A stretch of 64,000 bases of DNA from Bordetella parapertussis (GTDB taxonomy: Bacteria > Pseudomonadota > Gammaproteobacteria > Burkholderiales > Burkholderiaceae_A): positions 124,001 to 188,000 of the forward strand of contig CAMCRF010000002.1 of assembly GCA_945877235.1 (NCBI GenBank). Direction: 5' to 3'. This document shows, one piece after another, positions 1 through 11,381 of the stretch. Each line of letters begins with the position of its first letter. Within the stretch, counting starts at the first letter, position 1. Position numbers and translations under genes: made by a program. Under the pieces are notes generated by a model, which saw only the letters and a list, made by a program, of their open reading frames with translations, was not told the origin of the DNA and made no database searches.

Positions 1-455
1 CTGAGGCAGCGGATTGGCCGCGCTCGAGCTTGAGCCTCGCCTGGGCGCAGGCAATGCCCGGAGACTCAAGGGTGGCGGGGAGGCGATCGATCACGGCCGC
101 AATCTGCTCCCAAGGCCCCTTTCGGATGGCAGCATGCCCCCAATCTCGCTGGATGGCGGCCCCAAGGGGGTGCGGGCCAGCAGACCGGAGGAATTGTTCT
201 ATGGTCTCGAGCGCGGCAGAGCCAAAGGGCTCCTGGGTGAGCGAGAGCCGAGTGACCCAGTAGTCCGCCCAAATCCGCAGAGGGTCCTGCCCCAACTGGC
301 GCTGCGCCTGAACCAGCTTGGGCAGATTTGAGGCTTCGAATGCGGCCTTTGCTGCGACGATGGGGTGATCCACTTGGGGCTTTGCCTGAGTGGCAGTTCC
401 CAATAAGCCCATCAAAATGAAAGCAAGCGGTGCACTGAATAGAGGGTTGCGCATG
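1..455 (-). CDS. slt: Soluble lytic murein transglycosylase, N-terminal part (cut by window start)
   Basis: This minus-strand reading frame is open from its ATG at 455 to the window edge, giving the first 151 residues. Residues 1-24 look like a Sec signal peptide (MRNP start, hydrophobic core FILMGLLG, likely cleavage after ATQA). The rest is alpha-helical and Ala/Leu/Arg-rich, as in the superhelical N-terminal domain of Slt-type transglycosylases, which cut peptidoglycan in the periplasm. The catalytic domain lies outside the window, so the name rests mainly on this profile and on the usual Burkholderiales position divergent from the 5-formyl-THF cyclo-ligase gene. The divergent start codons are 45 bp apart. 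Confidence 0.6.
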
Positions 456-500
456 AGCCTAAGATACATCGGAGCCGTGGAACAAGAACAGGAGTCGCCC

Positions 501-1118
501 ATGGAATTGACGCCTCCAGAGGGTCGGTCCAAATCGGACTGGCGCCGCTGGCTGCTTCAGGCTCGTCAGACGCTGAGTCCGGATCTGCGCAGACGCGCCG
601 AGCGCCAGATGGCCGACATCCTCTCTGCCCAGGCGGTCTTGAGAGGATGGACTCAGGTGGCTGTGTTTCTGCCCTGGAGAGGCGAGCCTGACCTTGTCGT
701 GGTCTGGCGTGCCTGGCATCAACGGGGCGTTGGACTCTCGCTGCCTGTGGTGGTCGCACCCGACGCGCCGTTGCAGTTTCGAACATGGGTTCCTGGTCAG
801 GCCCTCGTGAGGGACGCACAGGGCCTCCTCACACCCGATGGCCAAGTGCTTGTCGATTGTGATGTCTGGATTGTTCCTTGCGTCGGCGTGGATCGCCAGG
901 GGGCTCGACTTGGAGCAGGCAAGGGCTATTACGACAGAACCCTTGCTGACCGGCGGGCGCGGGGTCGACCCGATCCACTGATGGTGGGCCTGGTCTTTCA
1001 GCACGCTGCAGTTGATGTGGACTTCGGAGAGTCGCATGACCTGCGACTCCACGCCTGGGTTCATGAAGGGGGATGGTGTCAGGCCGATGCGCCTGCGCCG
1101 CCAAGTCCAAGTCGTTGA
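501..1118 (+). CDS. ygfA: 5-formyltetrahydrofolate cyclo-ligase
   Basis: A 205-residue protein that converts 5-formyl-THF to 5,10-methenyl-THF using ATP, returning stored folate to the active pool. The family signature RLGAGKGYYDRTL is at residues 137-149 (nucleotide and substrate loop) and FLPWRGEPDL at 57-66. I chose the ATG at 501 because AGGAG lies six bases upstream; the frame is open further up (ATG at 454) but that start would overlap the divergent slt start and lacks a site. Its last 40 bp overlap the convergent end of metF, another folate one-carbon gene. Confidence 0.93.
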   Translation: MELTPPEGRSKSDWRRWLLQARQTLSPDLRRRAERQMADILSAQAVLRGWTQVAVFLPWRGEPDLVVVWRAWHQRGVGLSLPVVVAPDAPLQFRTWVPGQALVRDAQGLLTPDGQVLVDCDVWIVPCVGVDRQGARLGAGKGYYDRTLADRRARGRPDPLMVGLVFQHAAVDVDFGESHDLRLHAWVHEGGWCQADAPAPPSPSR

Positions 1119-1921
1119 CAAATCTCGAGCGTAGGCTCAGCGCGGTTCATTGTGTAGAAGTGAAGGCCTGGCACTCCTGCGGTCACCAGTTGATCGACAA
1201 GGTCTGTCACGACATCGAGGCCAAACGCGCGAATGGACTCTGCATCGTCTCCAAAACCGGCAAGCCGCTGGCGGATCCAGCGAGGGATTTCAGCCCCACA
1301 GCTATCTGAAAATCGCGCGAGCTGAGTGAAATTTGTAATCGGCATGATGCCGGGGGTGATCGGCGCTTCTACCCCTTTGGCATAGGCCTCATCGACCAGC
1401 CGAAAGTATGCGTCTGAGTTGAAGAAATACTGCGTGATTGCACCATCGGCACCCGCCTTCATTTTGGCAACGAGATGATCGAGGTCGGCCTGTGCACTCC
1501 GGGCCTGAGGGTGTACCTCGGGGTAGGCCGCAACCTCAATGGCGAAGTGACTTCCGTAGTGCTGACGGGTAAAGCGCACGAGGTCGATGGCGTGCGCAAA
1601 ATCACCGCCCTGACCAAACCCTGACGGCAGGTCGCCACGCAACGCCACCATGCGGTCAATTCCTTGGGAGCGGTAGCCGTCGAGCAGGTCCCTGAGTTCT
1701 GCCGCTTCTGCACCCACGCATGACACATGCGGGGCGACCGATGCGAAGAGCGAACGCATCTGAGCAACCGTCGCGGCAGTGCCCTCTCTTGTGGATCCTC
1801 CAGCCCCGTAAGTTACCGAGACATAGGAGGGATTCAGGATTTTGAGGGCCTGCGCAACCCCGCCCAGGGCCTGCGATGCGGCTGAGGACTTGGGCGGGAA
1901 AAACTCCAGACTGATCTGCAT
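1079..1921 (-). CDS. metF: 5,10-methylenetetrahydrofolate reductase
   Basis: A 280-residue flavoprotein that reduces methylene-THF to 5-methyl-THF, the methyl donor for methionine synthesis. The N-terminal LEFFPPK motif (residues 5-11) carries the catalytic Glu6. The family stretches ALRGD (about residue 93) and GADGAITQYFF (about residue 157) are also present. The start lies only 4 bp after the ahcY stop, so the two are almost certainly co-transcribed and share the SAH riboswitch upstream of ahcY. The 3' end runs 40 bp into the convergent ygfA gene, leaving no room for a separate terminator. Confidence 0.95.
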   Translation of the reverse strand: MQISLEFFPPKSSAASQALGGVAQALKILNPSYVSVTYGAGGSTREGTAATVAQMRSLFASVAPHVSCVGAEAAELRDLLDGYRSQGIDRMVALRGDLPSGFGQGGDFAHAIDLVRFTRQHYGSHFAIEVAAYPEVHPQARSAQADLDHLVAKMKAGADGAITQYFFNSDAYFRLVDEAYAKGVEAPITPGIMPITNFTQLARFSDSCGAEIPRWIRQRLAGFGDDAESIRAFGLDVVTDLVDQLVTAGVPGLHFYTMNRAEPTLEICQRLGLGGAGASA

Positions 1922-1925
1922 GGGT

Positions 1926-3347
1926 TTAGTAGCGGTAGGCCTCAGGCTTGTATGGGCCCTCGAGTGGCACGCCGATGTAACGCGCCTGGTCCGGGGAGAG
2001 CTCGGTCAGCATGGCTCCGAGTTTCTGGAGCTGCAAGCGGGCCACCTTTTCGTCGAGGTGTTTTGGCAGCACGTAGACCTTGCCTTTCTCGTAGTAGTCC
2101 TGGTGCGTGAAGAGCTCGATCTGAGCAATGACCTGGTTGGCAAACGAGGAGCTCATGACATAGCTTGGGTGGCCCGTCCCACAGCCGAGGTTCACCAGTC
2201 GCCCTTGCGCGAGCAAGATGATGCGCTTGCCGTCAGCAAAGATCACGTGGTCGACTTGCGGCTTGATCTCTTCCCAGGTGCACTGCGAGAGGGCAGCCAC
2301 ATCGATTTCATTGTCAAAGTGCCCGATGTTGCAGACGATGGCCTGGTCTTTCATGCGCGCCATGTGATCAAAGGTGATCACGTCTTTGTTGCCCGTTGCG
2401 GTCACGAAAATATCGGCCTTGTCAGCTGCGTAGTCCATGGTCACCACCCGATAGCCTTCCATGGCGGCTTGCAACGCGCAGATGGGGTCGATTTCGGTCA
2501 CCCAGACCTGGGCTGAGAGCGCACGCAAGGCTTGAGCGGAGCCCTTGCCCACATCGCCGTAGCCCGCAACAACCGCAATCTTGCCCGCGATCATGACGTC
2601 CGTTGCACGCTTGATGCCATCGACCAGTGACTCGCGGCATCCATAGAGGTTGTCAAATTTGCTCTTGGTCACGGAGTCGTTGACGTTGATGGCGCGGAAC
2701 GCCAACGTGCCTTTGGCGCTCATTTCTTTCAGGCGGTGCACTCCGGTTGTGGTCTCCTCGGTGACGCCAATGATCGCGTCGAGGTTACGCTGATAAAAGC
2801 CTGGATCTTTTGCGAGCTGTGCCTTGATCGAGGCAAACAGGCAACGCTCTTCTTCGCTGTGGGGGTGGTCGAGTACGCTGATGTCACGGGCTGCGTCGGC
2901 ACCGAGGTGCAGCAGGAGCGTTGCATCGCCACCGTCGTCGAGGATCATGTTGCTGGGTTTGCCGTCTACCCAGTCGAAAATACGATGGGTGTATTCCCAG
3001 TACTCCTCGAGCGTTTCGCCTTTCTTGGCAAACACCGGCACTCCTGCAGCTGCAATGGCTGCTGCAGCATGGTCTTGGGTTGAGAAGATGTTGCACGAGG
3101 CCCAGCGCACCTCAGCGCCCAGAGCCGTCAGGGTCTCGATGAGCACTGCGGTTTGGATGGTCATGTGCAGTGAGCCAGTGATTCGAGCGCCTTTGAGGGG
3201 CTGCGCTTTGGCGAACTCTTCACGGATGGCCATGAGACCAGGCATTTCGGTCTCGGCAATGCGGATCTCTTTGCGACCCCAGTCGGCTTGGCTCAGGTCC
3301 GCAATGACGTAATCGTGGGTACGAACTTCTTTTAAAACAGCGCTCAT
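1926..3347 (-). CDS. ahcY: S-adenosylhomocysteine hydrolase
   Basis: A 473-residue cytosolic enzyme that splits S-adenosylhomocysteine into adenosine and homocysteine, relieving product inhibition of methyltransferases. The substrate-domain motif [12 protein letters not shown] is near residues 58-69. The NAD-binding motif [12 protein letters not shown] lies mid-protein, and the typical C-terminal tail PYKPEAYRY is intact. The length is normal for the proteobacterial form. AAGGAG sits seven bases before the ATG. The leader carries an SAH riboswitch and a promoter, so the gene is probably switched on when its own substrate builds up. metF follows after 4 bp. Confidence 0.97.
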   Translation of the reverse strand: MSAVLKEVRTHDYVIADLSQADWGRKEIRIAETEMPGLMAIREEFAKAQPLKGARITGSLHMTIQTAVLIETLTALGAEVRWASCNIFSTQDHAAAAIAAAGVPVFAKKGETLEEYWEYTHRIFDWVDGKPSNMILDDGGDATLLLHLGADAARDISVLDHPHSEEERCLFASIKAQLAKDPGFYQRNLDAIIGVTEETTTGVHRLKEMSAKGTLAFRAINVNDSVTKSKFDNLYGCRESLVDGIKRATDVMIAGKIAVVAGYGDVGKGSAQALRALSAQVWVTEIDPICALQAAMEGYRVVTMDYAADKADIFVTATGNKDVITFDHMARMKDQAIVCNIGHFDNEIDVAALSQCTWEEIKPQVDHVIFADGKRIILLAQGRLVNLGCGTGHPSYVMSSSFANQVIAQIELFTHQDYYEKGKVYVLPKHLDEKVARLQLQKLGAMLTELSPDQARYIGVPLEGPYKPEAYRY

Positions 3348-3380
3348 CTCGCGCTCCTTTCTGTTGGGTTAGGAATACGC

Positions 3381-3458
3381 GAGCGCCGTTGCGACAGGCA
3401 CAAGGGGTGTGCCCTGCTCGAGCCTGGGAGGGCGCACCCTCTCGCAACGCTCCTCGAG
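3381..3458 (-). promoter_or_regulatory. S-adenosylhomocysteine (SAH) riboswitch in the ahcY-metF leader
   Basis: On the minus strand the leader holds the hallmark blocks of the SAH riboswitch: GAGGAGCGTTGC at 3455-3444, CAGGCTCGAG at 3426-3417 and GCAACGGCGCTC at 3392-3381. The P1 helix can form from GAGC plus TTGCGA on the 5' side with TCGCAA and GCTC on the 3' side. CTCGAG at both 3458-3453 and 3422-3417 can form the pseudoknot. A second hairpin pairs GGGCACA with TGTGCC. It ends about 25 nt before the ribosome binding site. Known family members turn expression on when SAH binds; the mechanism here is inferred. Confidence 0.93.
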
Positions 3459-3467
3459 CAATTGAGG

Positions 3468-3496
3468 AGTATGACGAGGGAATGCGCCTAGGTCAA
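3468..3496 (-). promoter_or_regulatory. Sigma-70-type promoter of ahcY-metF
   Basis: TTGACC (3496-3491), a 17-bp spacer and CATACT (3473-3468) give a good -35/-10 pair on the minus strand. The expected transcription start is near 3461, so the RNA would begin almost exactly at the first base of the SAH riboswitch. This fit between promoter and riboswitch supports both calls. Confidence 0.65.
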
Positions 3497-3509
3497 TTGA
3501 TAGGGAAAC

Positions 3510-4673
3510 TTACAGGCAATGCTGGCGAAGGGCTTCAGCCTTGTCGGTTCGCTCCCAGCTGAACTCAGGCTCTTCTCGACCGAAATGCCCATAAGCGGCG
3601 GTCTTCTTGTAAATGGGTCTGAGCAGATCCAGCATCTGAATAATGCCCCTGGGGCGCAGATCGAAGACGGCCTCAACTGCGGCTGCAATCTTCTCGTCCG
3701 GCACCACACCCGTGCCCTGAGTGTCTACGAACACGGATGTGGGCTTAGCGACTCCAATCGCGTAGCTGACCTGAATCAGTGCCTTTGTGGCCAATCCGGC
3801 GGCTACGATATTTTTTGCGACGTAGCGGCCTGCATAGGCCGCTGAGCGGTCCACTTTGGAGGGGTCTTTGCCAGAGAACGCGCCACCACCGTGCGGAGCA
3901 GACCCACCATACGTGTCCACCACAATTTTGCGGCCGGTGAGCCCGCAGTCCCCCTGGGGTCCGCCAATCACAAAACGCCCAGTTGGATTGACCAGGTATT
4001 TGATCTCTCCCTTGATGAGCTCTGCAGGAAGTACCGGTTTGATGATTTCTTCAATCACCGCCTCGCGCAGCTGCTCGAGGCCGATATCAGGGGCGTGTTG
4101 CGTGGAAAGCACGACGGTATCGATCCGAAATGGCTTGCCGTCTCGGTACTCGAGTGTGACTTGTGATTTGGCGTCAGGGCGCAGCCATGAGAGGCGTCCA
4201 TCGCGACGAATCAGGGATTGGCGCTCTACGAGCCGGTGTGAGAGGTGAATCGCAGTGGGCATGAGCACTGCGGTCTCATCGCATGCATAACCAAACATGA
4301 GGCCTTGGTCGCCAGCGCCTTGATCGAGTCCGTCGTCATGGGCCTTGTTCACGCCTTGGGCGATGTCGGGGCTTTGCTTATCGTAAGCAACCAGAACGGC
4401 GCAGCCCTTGTAGTCGATGCCGTATTCCGTGTTGTCGTAGCCGATGCCCTTGATTGTCTCCCGGGCGACCTGGATGTAGTCGACCGTCGCACGTGAGGTG
4501 ATTTCTCCAGCGAGCACAACGAGGCCGGTGTTGCAGAGTGTCTCGGCCGCAACACGTGACGTAGGGTCTTGGGCGATGAGTGCGTCGAGGATGGCATCCG
4601 AGATTTGGTCGGATACTTTGTCTGGGTGGCCCTCGGATACAGATTCAGAAGTGAACAGATAGTTTTGGCTCAT
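3510..4673 (-). CDS. metK: S-adenosylmethionine synthetase
   Basis: A 387-residue enzyme, the usual family length, that makes S-adenosylmethionine from methionine and ATP. Visible signatures are GHPDKVSDQ near residue 14, [10 protein letters not shown] near 121 and [16 protein letters not shown] in the central region. I chose the MSQNYLF start at 4673; GGAG lies about eight bases upstream. The frame extends 23 codons further up without a better site. The gene precedes ahcY on the same strand but is separated from it by the ahcY promoter and riboswitch. It is divergent from the lipid A acyltransferase genes; I see no SAM riboswitch in its own leader (4674-4816). Confidence 0.97.
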   Translation of the reverse strand: MSQNYLFTSESVSEGHPDKVSDQISDAILDALIAQDPTSRVAAETLCNTGLVVLAGEITSRATVDYIQVARETIKGIGYDNTEYGIDYKGCAVLVAYDKQSPDIAQGVNKAHDDGLDQGAGDQGLMFGYACDETAVLMPTAIHLSHRLVERQSLIRRDGRLSWLRPDAKSQVTLEYRDGKPFRIDTVVLSTQHAPDIGLEQLREAVIEEIIKPVLPAELIKGEIKYLVNPTGRFVIGGPQGDCGLTGRKIVVDTYGGSAPHGGGAFSGKDPSKVDRSAAYAGRYVAKNIVAAGLATKALIQVSYAIGVAKPTSVFVDTQGTGVVPDEKIAAAVEAVFDLRPRGIIQMLDLLRPIYKKTAAYGHFGREEPEFSWERTDKAEALRQHCL

Positions 4674-4816
4674 GCGAGTCTCCAGTAGTGACAACTGCGG
4701 AAATCGGCCTGAGCGATACGCTTCTGACTGCGAATTGCACACGCTTTAGCGGTATTTGAAAGACAATCGCCCCGCAAGTTGTCGATTAAATCGGCGATGG
4801 ACTCACTATAGACACT

Positions 4817-5689
4817 ATGCAAACGCTTTTCAAATTTCTGGCGCATTGGCCGCTCTGGGGCCTTCGCGCCCTGGGGTGGCTGCTGGGCTGGGCCGTCTGG
4901 GCGCTCTCCCCGCGCTACCGACACCAGCTCGACCTCAGCCTAAGGGCTGCGCTTTCATCTGACTCTGCGCACATTGCCGGTCTGGGCCTGACTGCCTTTG
5001 GTCGTCTCAGGCTAGCCGCGATTTCGGAGGCTGGCTTGCTTGTGTCTGAGTTGCCGAGTATCTGGTGTAACCCTCGGGCGATGGACCAGATGAAGGTGGT
5101 GGGCCTCGACGCTGCCCAGAGGGCCGTTGCAGCGGGACAGGGCCTTGTCTTTCTTACCCCCCATCTGGGCGCGTTTGAGCTCGCGCCTCGTCGGCTGGCT
5201 CGCGATGTCTGCCCGATGACCGTGCTTTATCGGCCTGCCCGAAAGCCAGCCATGGAGCGGCTTTTGCGCACTCTGCGACCCACCTCGGGCGTTCGCGCCG
5301 TGCCTGCGAATGCCTCGGGGGTGCGCCAGTTGCTGAAGGCCTTGCGCGCCGGTGAGGCGATTGGCATGCTGCCCGATCAGGTTCCCACGCAGGGGGATGG
5401 GGTCTGGTCTGAGGCCTGGGGACAACCGGCCTACACCATGAGCCTGCCACTGCGGCTCGCTCAGGCCACTGGCGCAGCGATCTTCTGGGTCGTGGTCGTG
5501 CGGGTGCCGTCAGGCTGGCAGATGCGCGTGACCCCTTGGATGCCAAAGAGCCAGGTTTTGGAGGATCAGGTCAACGAGATGAACCAGCGGTGTGAGCAAG
5601 AGATCTGGAGCGCGCCGAGTCAGTACTTGTGGGCCTATAACCGGCACAAGACGCCGGTCTACCGGGGTCAGTCAGGGCATCGTGCATGA
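4817..5689 (+). CDS. lpxL: Lipid A biosynthesis acyltransferase (LpxL/HtrB family), first copy
   Basis: A 290-residue inner-membrane-associated acyltransferase that adds a secondary acyl chain to the lipid A precursor. The N-terminus has a hydrophobic anchor (about residues 12-31). The catalytic HX4(D/E) motif is the His and Glu of TPHLGAFE, near residues 114-121. No Shine-Dalgarno sequence is visible before the ATG. The next gene is a second acyltransferase of the same family, overlapping by ATGA. Which of the two adds which chain cannot be told from sequence alone. Confidence 0.85.
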   Translation: MQTLFKFLAHWPLWGLRALGWLLGWAVWALSPRYRHQLDLSLRAALSSDSAHIAGLGLTAFGRLRLAAISEAGLLVSELPSIWCNPRAMDQMKVVGLDAAQRAVAAGQGLVFLTPHLGAFELAPRRLARDVCPMTVLYRPARKPAMERLLRTLRPTSGVRAVPANASGVRQLLKALRAGEAIGMLPDQVPTQGDGVWSEAWGQPAYTMSLPLRLAQATGAAIFWVVVVRVPSGWQMRVTPWMPKSQVLEDQVNEMNQRCEQEIWSAPSQYLWAYNRHKTPVYRGQSGHRA

Positions 5690-6567
5690 GTGAGCTTTTG
5701 ATCGGCCTGGGTCTGCGATGTGCTCGCGCGTTTGGGACCTTGCCCTTCCCACTGCGCCGTCGACTCGGCGGATATCTGGGAACGCTTCTTTATTTCATAG
5801 CCTCACCTCGCAGGCGCGTTGCGCAGGCCAATCTCGGGCTTTGTTTTCCGACCTGGACACCCGCGGAAGTCGAGGCGATCAGCCATGCGCATTTTCGCGC
5901 CTATGCCAGTGCATTTTTAGATCGGTTCGAGCTCTTCGAGTGCGACGCCCGTGTGTTGCGGGAGCGAGTCTCACTGGTGGGGCTCGAGTGCCTCGAAAAA
6001 TTAGGAAATGCACGCATCATTATCCTGGCGCCGCACTTTCTCGGCCTGGACGCGGGGGGCGTTCGCATCCAGCTTGAGCGCCAGATCGTCTCGCTCTATT
6101 CCGACCAGTCGAGTCCCCGCTTAAATGCCTGGATCCTCAAGGGGCGATCGCGGTTTCATGAACCCATCCTAATCTCCCGTCGGGAGGGCATAGGCCGGCT
6201 CGCGCGGCTGGTGAAGAAGGGCAAGACGGCCTATTTCCTGCCCGATATGGACTTTGGTGAGCGCGACGCAGTCTTCGCCCCATTCTTTGGGCAGCCAGCC
6301 GCGACGGTCACCAGCGTCGTGCGCTTGGCCCAGATGACCGGAGCCCAGATTCTCCCCTTGGTCACCCGCCTCACACCCACCGGCTACGAGGCTCGGTTCT
6401 ATGAGGCCTGGAGCCACGAGCCAACGGAATCGCTCGAAGCGGGCGTCCGGCGCATGAATGCTTTCATTGAGGCGCGCGTCCTTGAGGCCCCCGCCCAATA
6501 CCTCTGGACGCATCGACGATTTAAAACCCGTCCGCAAGGCCATGCACCGGTTTACGATCGTCGATAA
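5686..6567 (+). CDS. Lipid A biosynthesis acyltransferase (LpxL/LpxM family), second copy
   Basis: A 293-residue paralogue of the preceding protein; the start codon overlaps the upstream stop by four bases (ATGA), so translation is probably coupled. The HX4D motif is in [10 protein letters not shown], near residues 124-133. A basic N-terminal hydrophobic segment (about residues 10-45) should hold it to the inner membrane. Tandem LpxL-family genes downstream of metK are usual in Burkholderiales. It may be the lauroyl- or myristoyl-transferase; I cannot decide. Confidence 0.85.
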   Translation: MSELLIGLGLRCARAFGTLPFPLRRRLGGYLGTLLYFIASPRRRVAQANLGLCFPTWTPAEVEAISHAHFRAYASAFLDRFELFECDARVLRERVSLVGLECLEKLGNARIIILAPHFLGLDAGGVRIQLERQIVSLYSDQSSPRLNAWILKGRSRFHEPILISRREGIGRLARLVKKGKTAYFLPDMDFGERDAVFAPFFGQPAATVTSVVRLAQMTGAQILPLVTRLTPTGYEARFYEAWSHEPTESLEAGVRRMNAFIEARVLEAPAQYLWTHRRFKTRPQGHAPVYDRR

Positions 6568-6574
6568 TCCCAAT

Positions 6575-7450
6575 ATGAAGATACCGTTCACCAAAATGCA
6601 TGGCGCGGGAAATGATTTCGTGGTCCTTGATGGGCGAGGGGGCCTTCCCCCGGGCCTGCTGGACCCCGAGCGCCTCAAGCGTCTGGCTGACCGGCGTTTC
6701 GGTGTGGGTGCGGATCAGATCTTGCTGGTCGAGCAAGACCCCAGTGGCGAGGCAGACTTCGTATACCGAATCTTCAATGCGGATGGTGGTGAGGTTGAGC
6801 AGTGTGGCAACGGTGCGCGTTGCTTTGCGCGCTATGTGCATGACAAAGGTTTAACCACCCACACCCACTTTCGGGTCCGCACCCGCTCCGGCGTCATCGA
6901 GCCCCGACTTGAACCCGATGGCCGAGTGACCGTAGACATGGGTCCCCCCAGGCTGCATCCGCAAGACCTGCCTTTTGATGTCGAGGGTCTGCGCACCATG
7001 CGCTGTGGCGATCAGCTGCTGTATGCCATGCGAACGCCGTCAGGCCCCGAGGTCTGGGTGGCCCCCGCATCGATGGGGAACCCGCATCTTGTGCAGTGGG
7101 TGGGATCACTTGAGCATGCCGACCTGCCTGCGCTTGGGCCATGGCTTGAGCGACATGCGCGCTGTCCGCAGGGGGTAAATGCGGGTTTTGTCCAGTTTCA
7201 TTCGCCACGCCAGATCTCCCTTCGGGTCTGGGAGCGCGGGGCGGGAGAGACCCTCGCTTGCGGAACGGGCGCGTGTGCGGCAGTGGTGTGCGGGGTTCTA
7301 CAAGGCGTCTTGGAGCGCAACCGATCTATTGAAGTCATGACCCGAGGGGGTGCACTGTCCATCCAATGGTCGGGTGAACCTCAAGCCTCGGTCTTATTGA
7401 CGGGTCCTGCCGAAACCACATTTGAAGGGGTGTATTGGTATGAGTCTTGA
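6575..7450 (+). CDS. dapF: Diaminopimelate epimerase
   Basis: A 291-residue enzyme that interconverts LL- and meso-diaminopimelate for peptidoglycan and lysine synthesis. Both catalytic cysteines are present: Cys77 in [11 protein letters not shown] and Cys229 in [11 protein letters not shown]. The start [15 protein letters not shown] fits the family; it lies 7 bp after the acyltransferase stop and has no clear ribosome binding site. The last bases overlap the DUF484 start. Confidence 0.96.
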   Translation: MKIPFTKMHGAGNDFVVLDGRGGLPPGLLDPERLKRLADRRFGVGADQILLVEQDPSGEADFVYRIFNADGGEVEQCGNGARCFARYVHDKGLTTHTHFRVRTRSGVIEPRLEPDGRVTVDMGPPRLHPQDLPFDVEGLRTMRCGDQLLYAMRTPSGPEVWVAPASMGNPHLVQWVGSLEHADLPALGPWLERHARCPQGVNAGFVQFHSPRQISLRVWERGAGETLACGTGACAAVVCGVLQGVLERNRSIEVMTRGGALSIQWSGEPQASVLLTGPAETTFEGVYWYES

Positions 7451-8105
7451 ACCTGAAAGCCAGCAGATGAATCCAGCCACAGTGGCAGACTATCTGCGAC
7501 AGCACCCCCGATTTCTGGAGGAGCATCCCGAGGTGCTTGCGGACCTTGCGCTCTCGCTTGGCGCGGGTGGCACCGTGAGCTCCTTGCTCGAGCGGCAGGT
7601 GTTGACCTTGCGCGAGAAGGTCAAGCTGATGGACCAGCGCCAGTCGCTCATGCTGCACCACGCACACGAGAATGAGGTCATCCAGGACAAGCTGATGCGA
7701 CTCGTGCGTGAGCTGCTGCTGGCAAAGGATTTGGGCGAACGCGCACAGGTGCTCGTCGAGCAGCTCAAGACTCTTTTTGCGCTTGATCTGGTTGAGTTGA
7801 TCGAATGGAACACCAAGCACCCCCAGGCAGATACGCTGGGTGCACTCATCGGCCCCCATCGCCCGAGTTGTTGGTCGGCACGATCCGATCAGGGCTCTGC
7901 AGTCGTGGCTTGCCTCACCCATCCACATGATGGTCTTGGCAGCCTCGCGCTGCTGCCGCTCAAACCCACTGGCCCAGATCAGGCGAGTCGTGCAGTTGTG
8001 CTGGGCGCGCACGACAGCAGTCGCTTTGAGCCGGGTCAAGGCATGGTCTTTCTAGAACGAATGGCCGAGCTGGCGAGTGCGGCGCTTCATGCCCAATCCG
8101 GCTGA
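7440..8105 (+). CDS. DUF484 family protein
   Basis: A 221-residue protein of the DUF484 family, which sits between dapF and xerC in many proteobacteria. The N-terminus has the family pattern [26 protein letters not shown] (residues about 14-35), followed by a helical stretch and a GAF-like C-terminal half. I placed the start at ATG 7440, which overlaps the dapF stop and has AGGGG about ten bases upstream; an ATG six codons earlier is possible. The function is unknown; the conserved link with xerC is the only clue. The 3' end overlaps xerC by 17 bp. Confidence 0.85.
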   Translation: MSLEPESQQMNPATVADYLRQHPRFLEEHPEVLADLALSLGAGGTVSSLLERQVLTLREKVKLMDQRQSLMLHHAHENEVIQDKLMRLVRELLLAKDLGERAQVLVEQLKTLFALDLVELIEWNTKHPQADTLGALIGPHRPSCWSARSDQGSAVVACLTHPHDGLGSLALLPLKPTGPDQASRAVVLGAHDSSRFEPGQGMVFLERMAELASAALHAQSG

Positions 8106-9051
8106 TTCCAACACGGAGGGCTTGGTCTCTGCGTTTCTGCAGAGCTTGAGGCTGCGCAATCTCTCGGCGCTCACCATCAAGGCCTACACGCGCGACCTCT
8201 GCGACCTCACTCGGCGTATCACCAAGCCTGTCTATGCTCTTGAGGCACAAGACCTCCAGCCCATGGTGGGTTTGCTGATGCGCGCGGGCGCATCCCCTCG
8301 CAGCATTCGGCGTCGGCTCGCTGCGTGGAGGTCTTTTTTCGATTGGCTCATGACAGCTGAGCCGGACGGCATTCCTCAGCTTGAGGCAAATCCCGCTCAG
8401 GGGCTGCGACTGCCGAAGGTTGCGCGCACCCTCCCCAAGACGCTCTCGGTTGATGCAGCCTGCGCATTTGTCCAGGGTCTGCAGACGTCCTCAGAGGGCG
8501 AAGACTGGCGCCAAGTGCAAGACCGTGCCATTTATGAGCTTGCGTACGGCTGTGGCCTGCGGCTCTCAGAGATCATTGGGCTGGATCAAATGCCTGAAGC
8601 CGAGGCGGACTCCGGCTGGATCGACACCCAGAGCCGGCAGGTGCATGTCATGGGCAAAGGACGCAAGCGTCGCGTGCTCCCGCTGGGCCGCCACGCACTG
8701 GAGGCCGTGATGGCCTGGTTAAGTGTTCGCAAGACCTTGCAATGGCCGACGCCGGCGCTATTCGTTGGCACACGCGGAGGGCGTCTCAATGCTCGGAGTG
8801 TGCAGCGGAGTTTTGAGCGCCGCTCTCGTGAGGCAGGCTTGGGGTTTGGGGTGCATCCACACATGCTGCGCCACTCGTTTGCCTCTCACCTTTTGCAAAG
8901 CAGTGGTGACTTGCGTGCTGTTCAGGAGCTGCTGGGTCACGCCCATATTGCGACCACCCAGGTCTACACCCACCTAGATCATCAGCACTTAGCCAAGATT
9001 CTGGATCAAGCGCACCCGCGAGCCAAGCCCAGATCGAGTCAGGCAAAATAG
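8089..9051 (+). CDS. xerC: Tyrosine recombinase XerC (chromosome dimer resolution)
   Basis: A 320-residue site-specific recombinase that, with XerD, resolves chromosome dimers at dif. The catalytic residues are all present: Arg158 (GLRLSE), Lys190 (MGKGRK), His258 and Arg261 ([12 protein letters not shown]), His284 (LGHAHIATT) and Tyr293 (QVYTHLD). The N-terminal SAM-like core-binding domain covers about residues 10-90. XerC rather than XerD is inferred from the dapF-DUF484-xerC order. The ATG at 8089 lies inside the end of the DUF484 gene. Confidence 0.93.
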   Translation: MPNPADSNTEGLVSAFLQSLRLRNLSALTIKAYTRDLCDLTRRITKPVYALEAQDLQPMVGLLMRAGASPRSIRRRLAAWRSFFDWLMTAEPDGIPQLEANPAQGLRLPKVARTLPKTLSVDAACAFVQGLQTSSEGEDWRQVQDRAIYELAYGCGLRLSEIIGLDQMPEAEADSGWIDTQSRQVHVMGKGRKRRVLPLGRHALEAVMAWLSVRKTLQWPTPALFVGTRGGRLNARSVQRSFERRSREAGLGFGVHPHMLRHSFASHLLQSSGDLRAVQELLGHAHIATTQVYTHLDHQHLAKILDQAHPRAKPRSSQAK

Positions 9052-9055
9052 ATCC

Positions 9056-10024
9056 ATGATCCCCGTCACCATACTCACAGGCTTTCTTGGCGCAGGCAAA
9101 ACGACCTTGCTCAAACGCATTCTCAATGAACCGCACGGTCATCGCATTGCGGTCATTGAAAACGAATTTGGAGAGGAGAGTATCGATAACGAGCTCCTCT
9201 TCGAGGACCAGCAGGAGCGTATTGTCGAGATGAACAATGGCTGTCTGTGCTGCACCGTCCGTGGTGATCTGGTCGATATGCTTAATCGCCTGAGCGAGCG
9301 GCGCAGCGCAGGGACACTCGAGTTTGATCGCGTCATCATCGAGACCACAGGTCTTGCCGAGCCCGGGCCCGTTGCACAGACCTTCTTTGTGGATGATGCA
9401 GTGGCTGAGCAGTATCTTTTGGACGCGATCATCACCATCGTAGATGCGCGCCACGGTCAGACCCAGTTAGATCAGCATTCCGAAGCGCAGGCACAGGTTG
9501 GGTTTGCGGACCGAATTCTGCTCTCAAAGGCAGACCTGGTCGATGAGGAGAGCCTCACTGCATTGAAGCGGCGCTTGGTCCGCATGAACCCCCGCGCGCG
9601 GATCGATCAGGTGCATTTTGGAGAGGCAGATCTCAAAGAGGTGCTGGACATCCAGGGCTTTCATTTGAATGCGGCGCTTGAAATTGACCCGAGTTTTCTT
9701 GACACGGATCATCACCATCATCACGCAGAGGATGTGAGCTCATTTCTTTTTAAGGCGACGCGCCCCATGGATCCCGATCGTTTCGAGGGATTCATGTCTG
9801 CCGTATCTCAGGCCTATGGGCCTCAGCTCTACCGATACAAAGGTGTCCTCTGGCTCAAAGGCAGTGACAACCAGATGATCTTTCAGGGGGTTCACATGCT
9901 GATGGGCGGTGACAAAGGGCGAGCTTGGAAGCCCGGCGAGACCCGCGAGACGCGTATCGTGTTTATTGGTAAAGGCCTGCCGAGAGATACAATTCTTAAG
10001 GGACTGGCCCAGTGCCTCGTATAG
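9056..10024 (+). CDS. CobW/YjiA family GTP-binding metallochaperone (COG0523)
   Basis: A 322-residue G3E GTPase. The Walker A motif GFLGAGKTT is at residues 9-17, the metal-binding CLCC motif at 63-66 and the switch/Walker B element ETTGLAEP near 98. A histidine run (about residues 220-224) sits before the C-terminal CobW domain, typical of zinc-handling members. COG0523 proteins deliver metals to target enzymes; zinc is the likeliest here, but cobalt or iron cannot be excluded. dksA starts on the base after its stop, so the two are probably co-transcribed. Confidence 0.9.
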   Translation: MIPVTILTGFLGAGKTTLLKRILNEPHGHRIAVIENEFGEESIDNELLFEDQQERIVEMNNGCLCCTVRGDLVDMLNRLSERRSAGTLEFDRVIIETTGLAEPGPVAQTFFVDDAVAEQYLLDAIITIVDARHGQTQLDQHSEAQAQVGFADRILLSKADLVDEESLTALKRRLVRMNPRARIDQVHFGEADLKEVLDIQGFHLNAALEIDPSFLDTDHHHHHAEDVSSFLFKATRPMDPDRFEGFMSAVSQAYGPQLYRYKGVLWLKGSDNQMIFQGVHMLMGGDKGRAWKPGETRETRIVFIGKGLPRDTILKGLAQCLV

Positions 10025-11361
<1,337 letters not shown>

Positions 11362-11381
11362 GCGGTGCCCCGATCGCGCTG

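Noticed and set aside
1073..1309. A 78-codon plus-strand frame after ygfA
   Set aside because: It lies antisense to metF and shows no family features.
4674..4816. A SAM-sensing riboswitch before metK
   Set aside because: I looked for conserved aptamer blocks in the 143-bp gap on both strands and found none.
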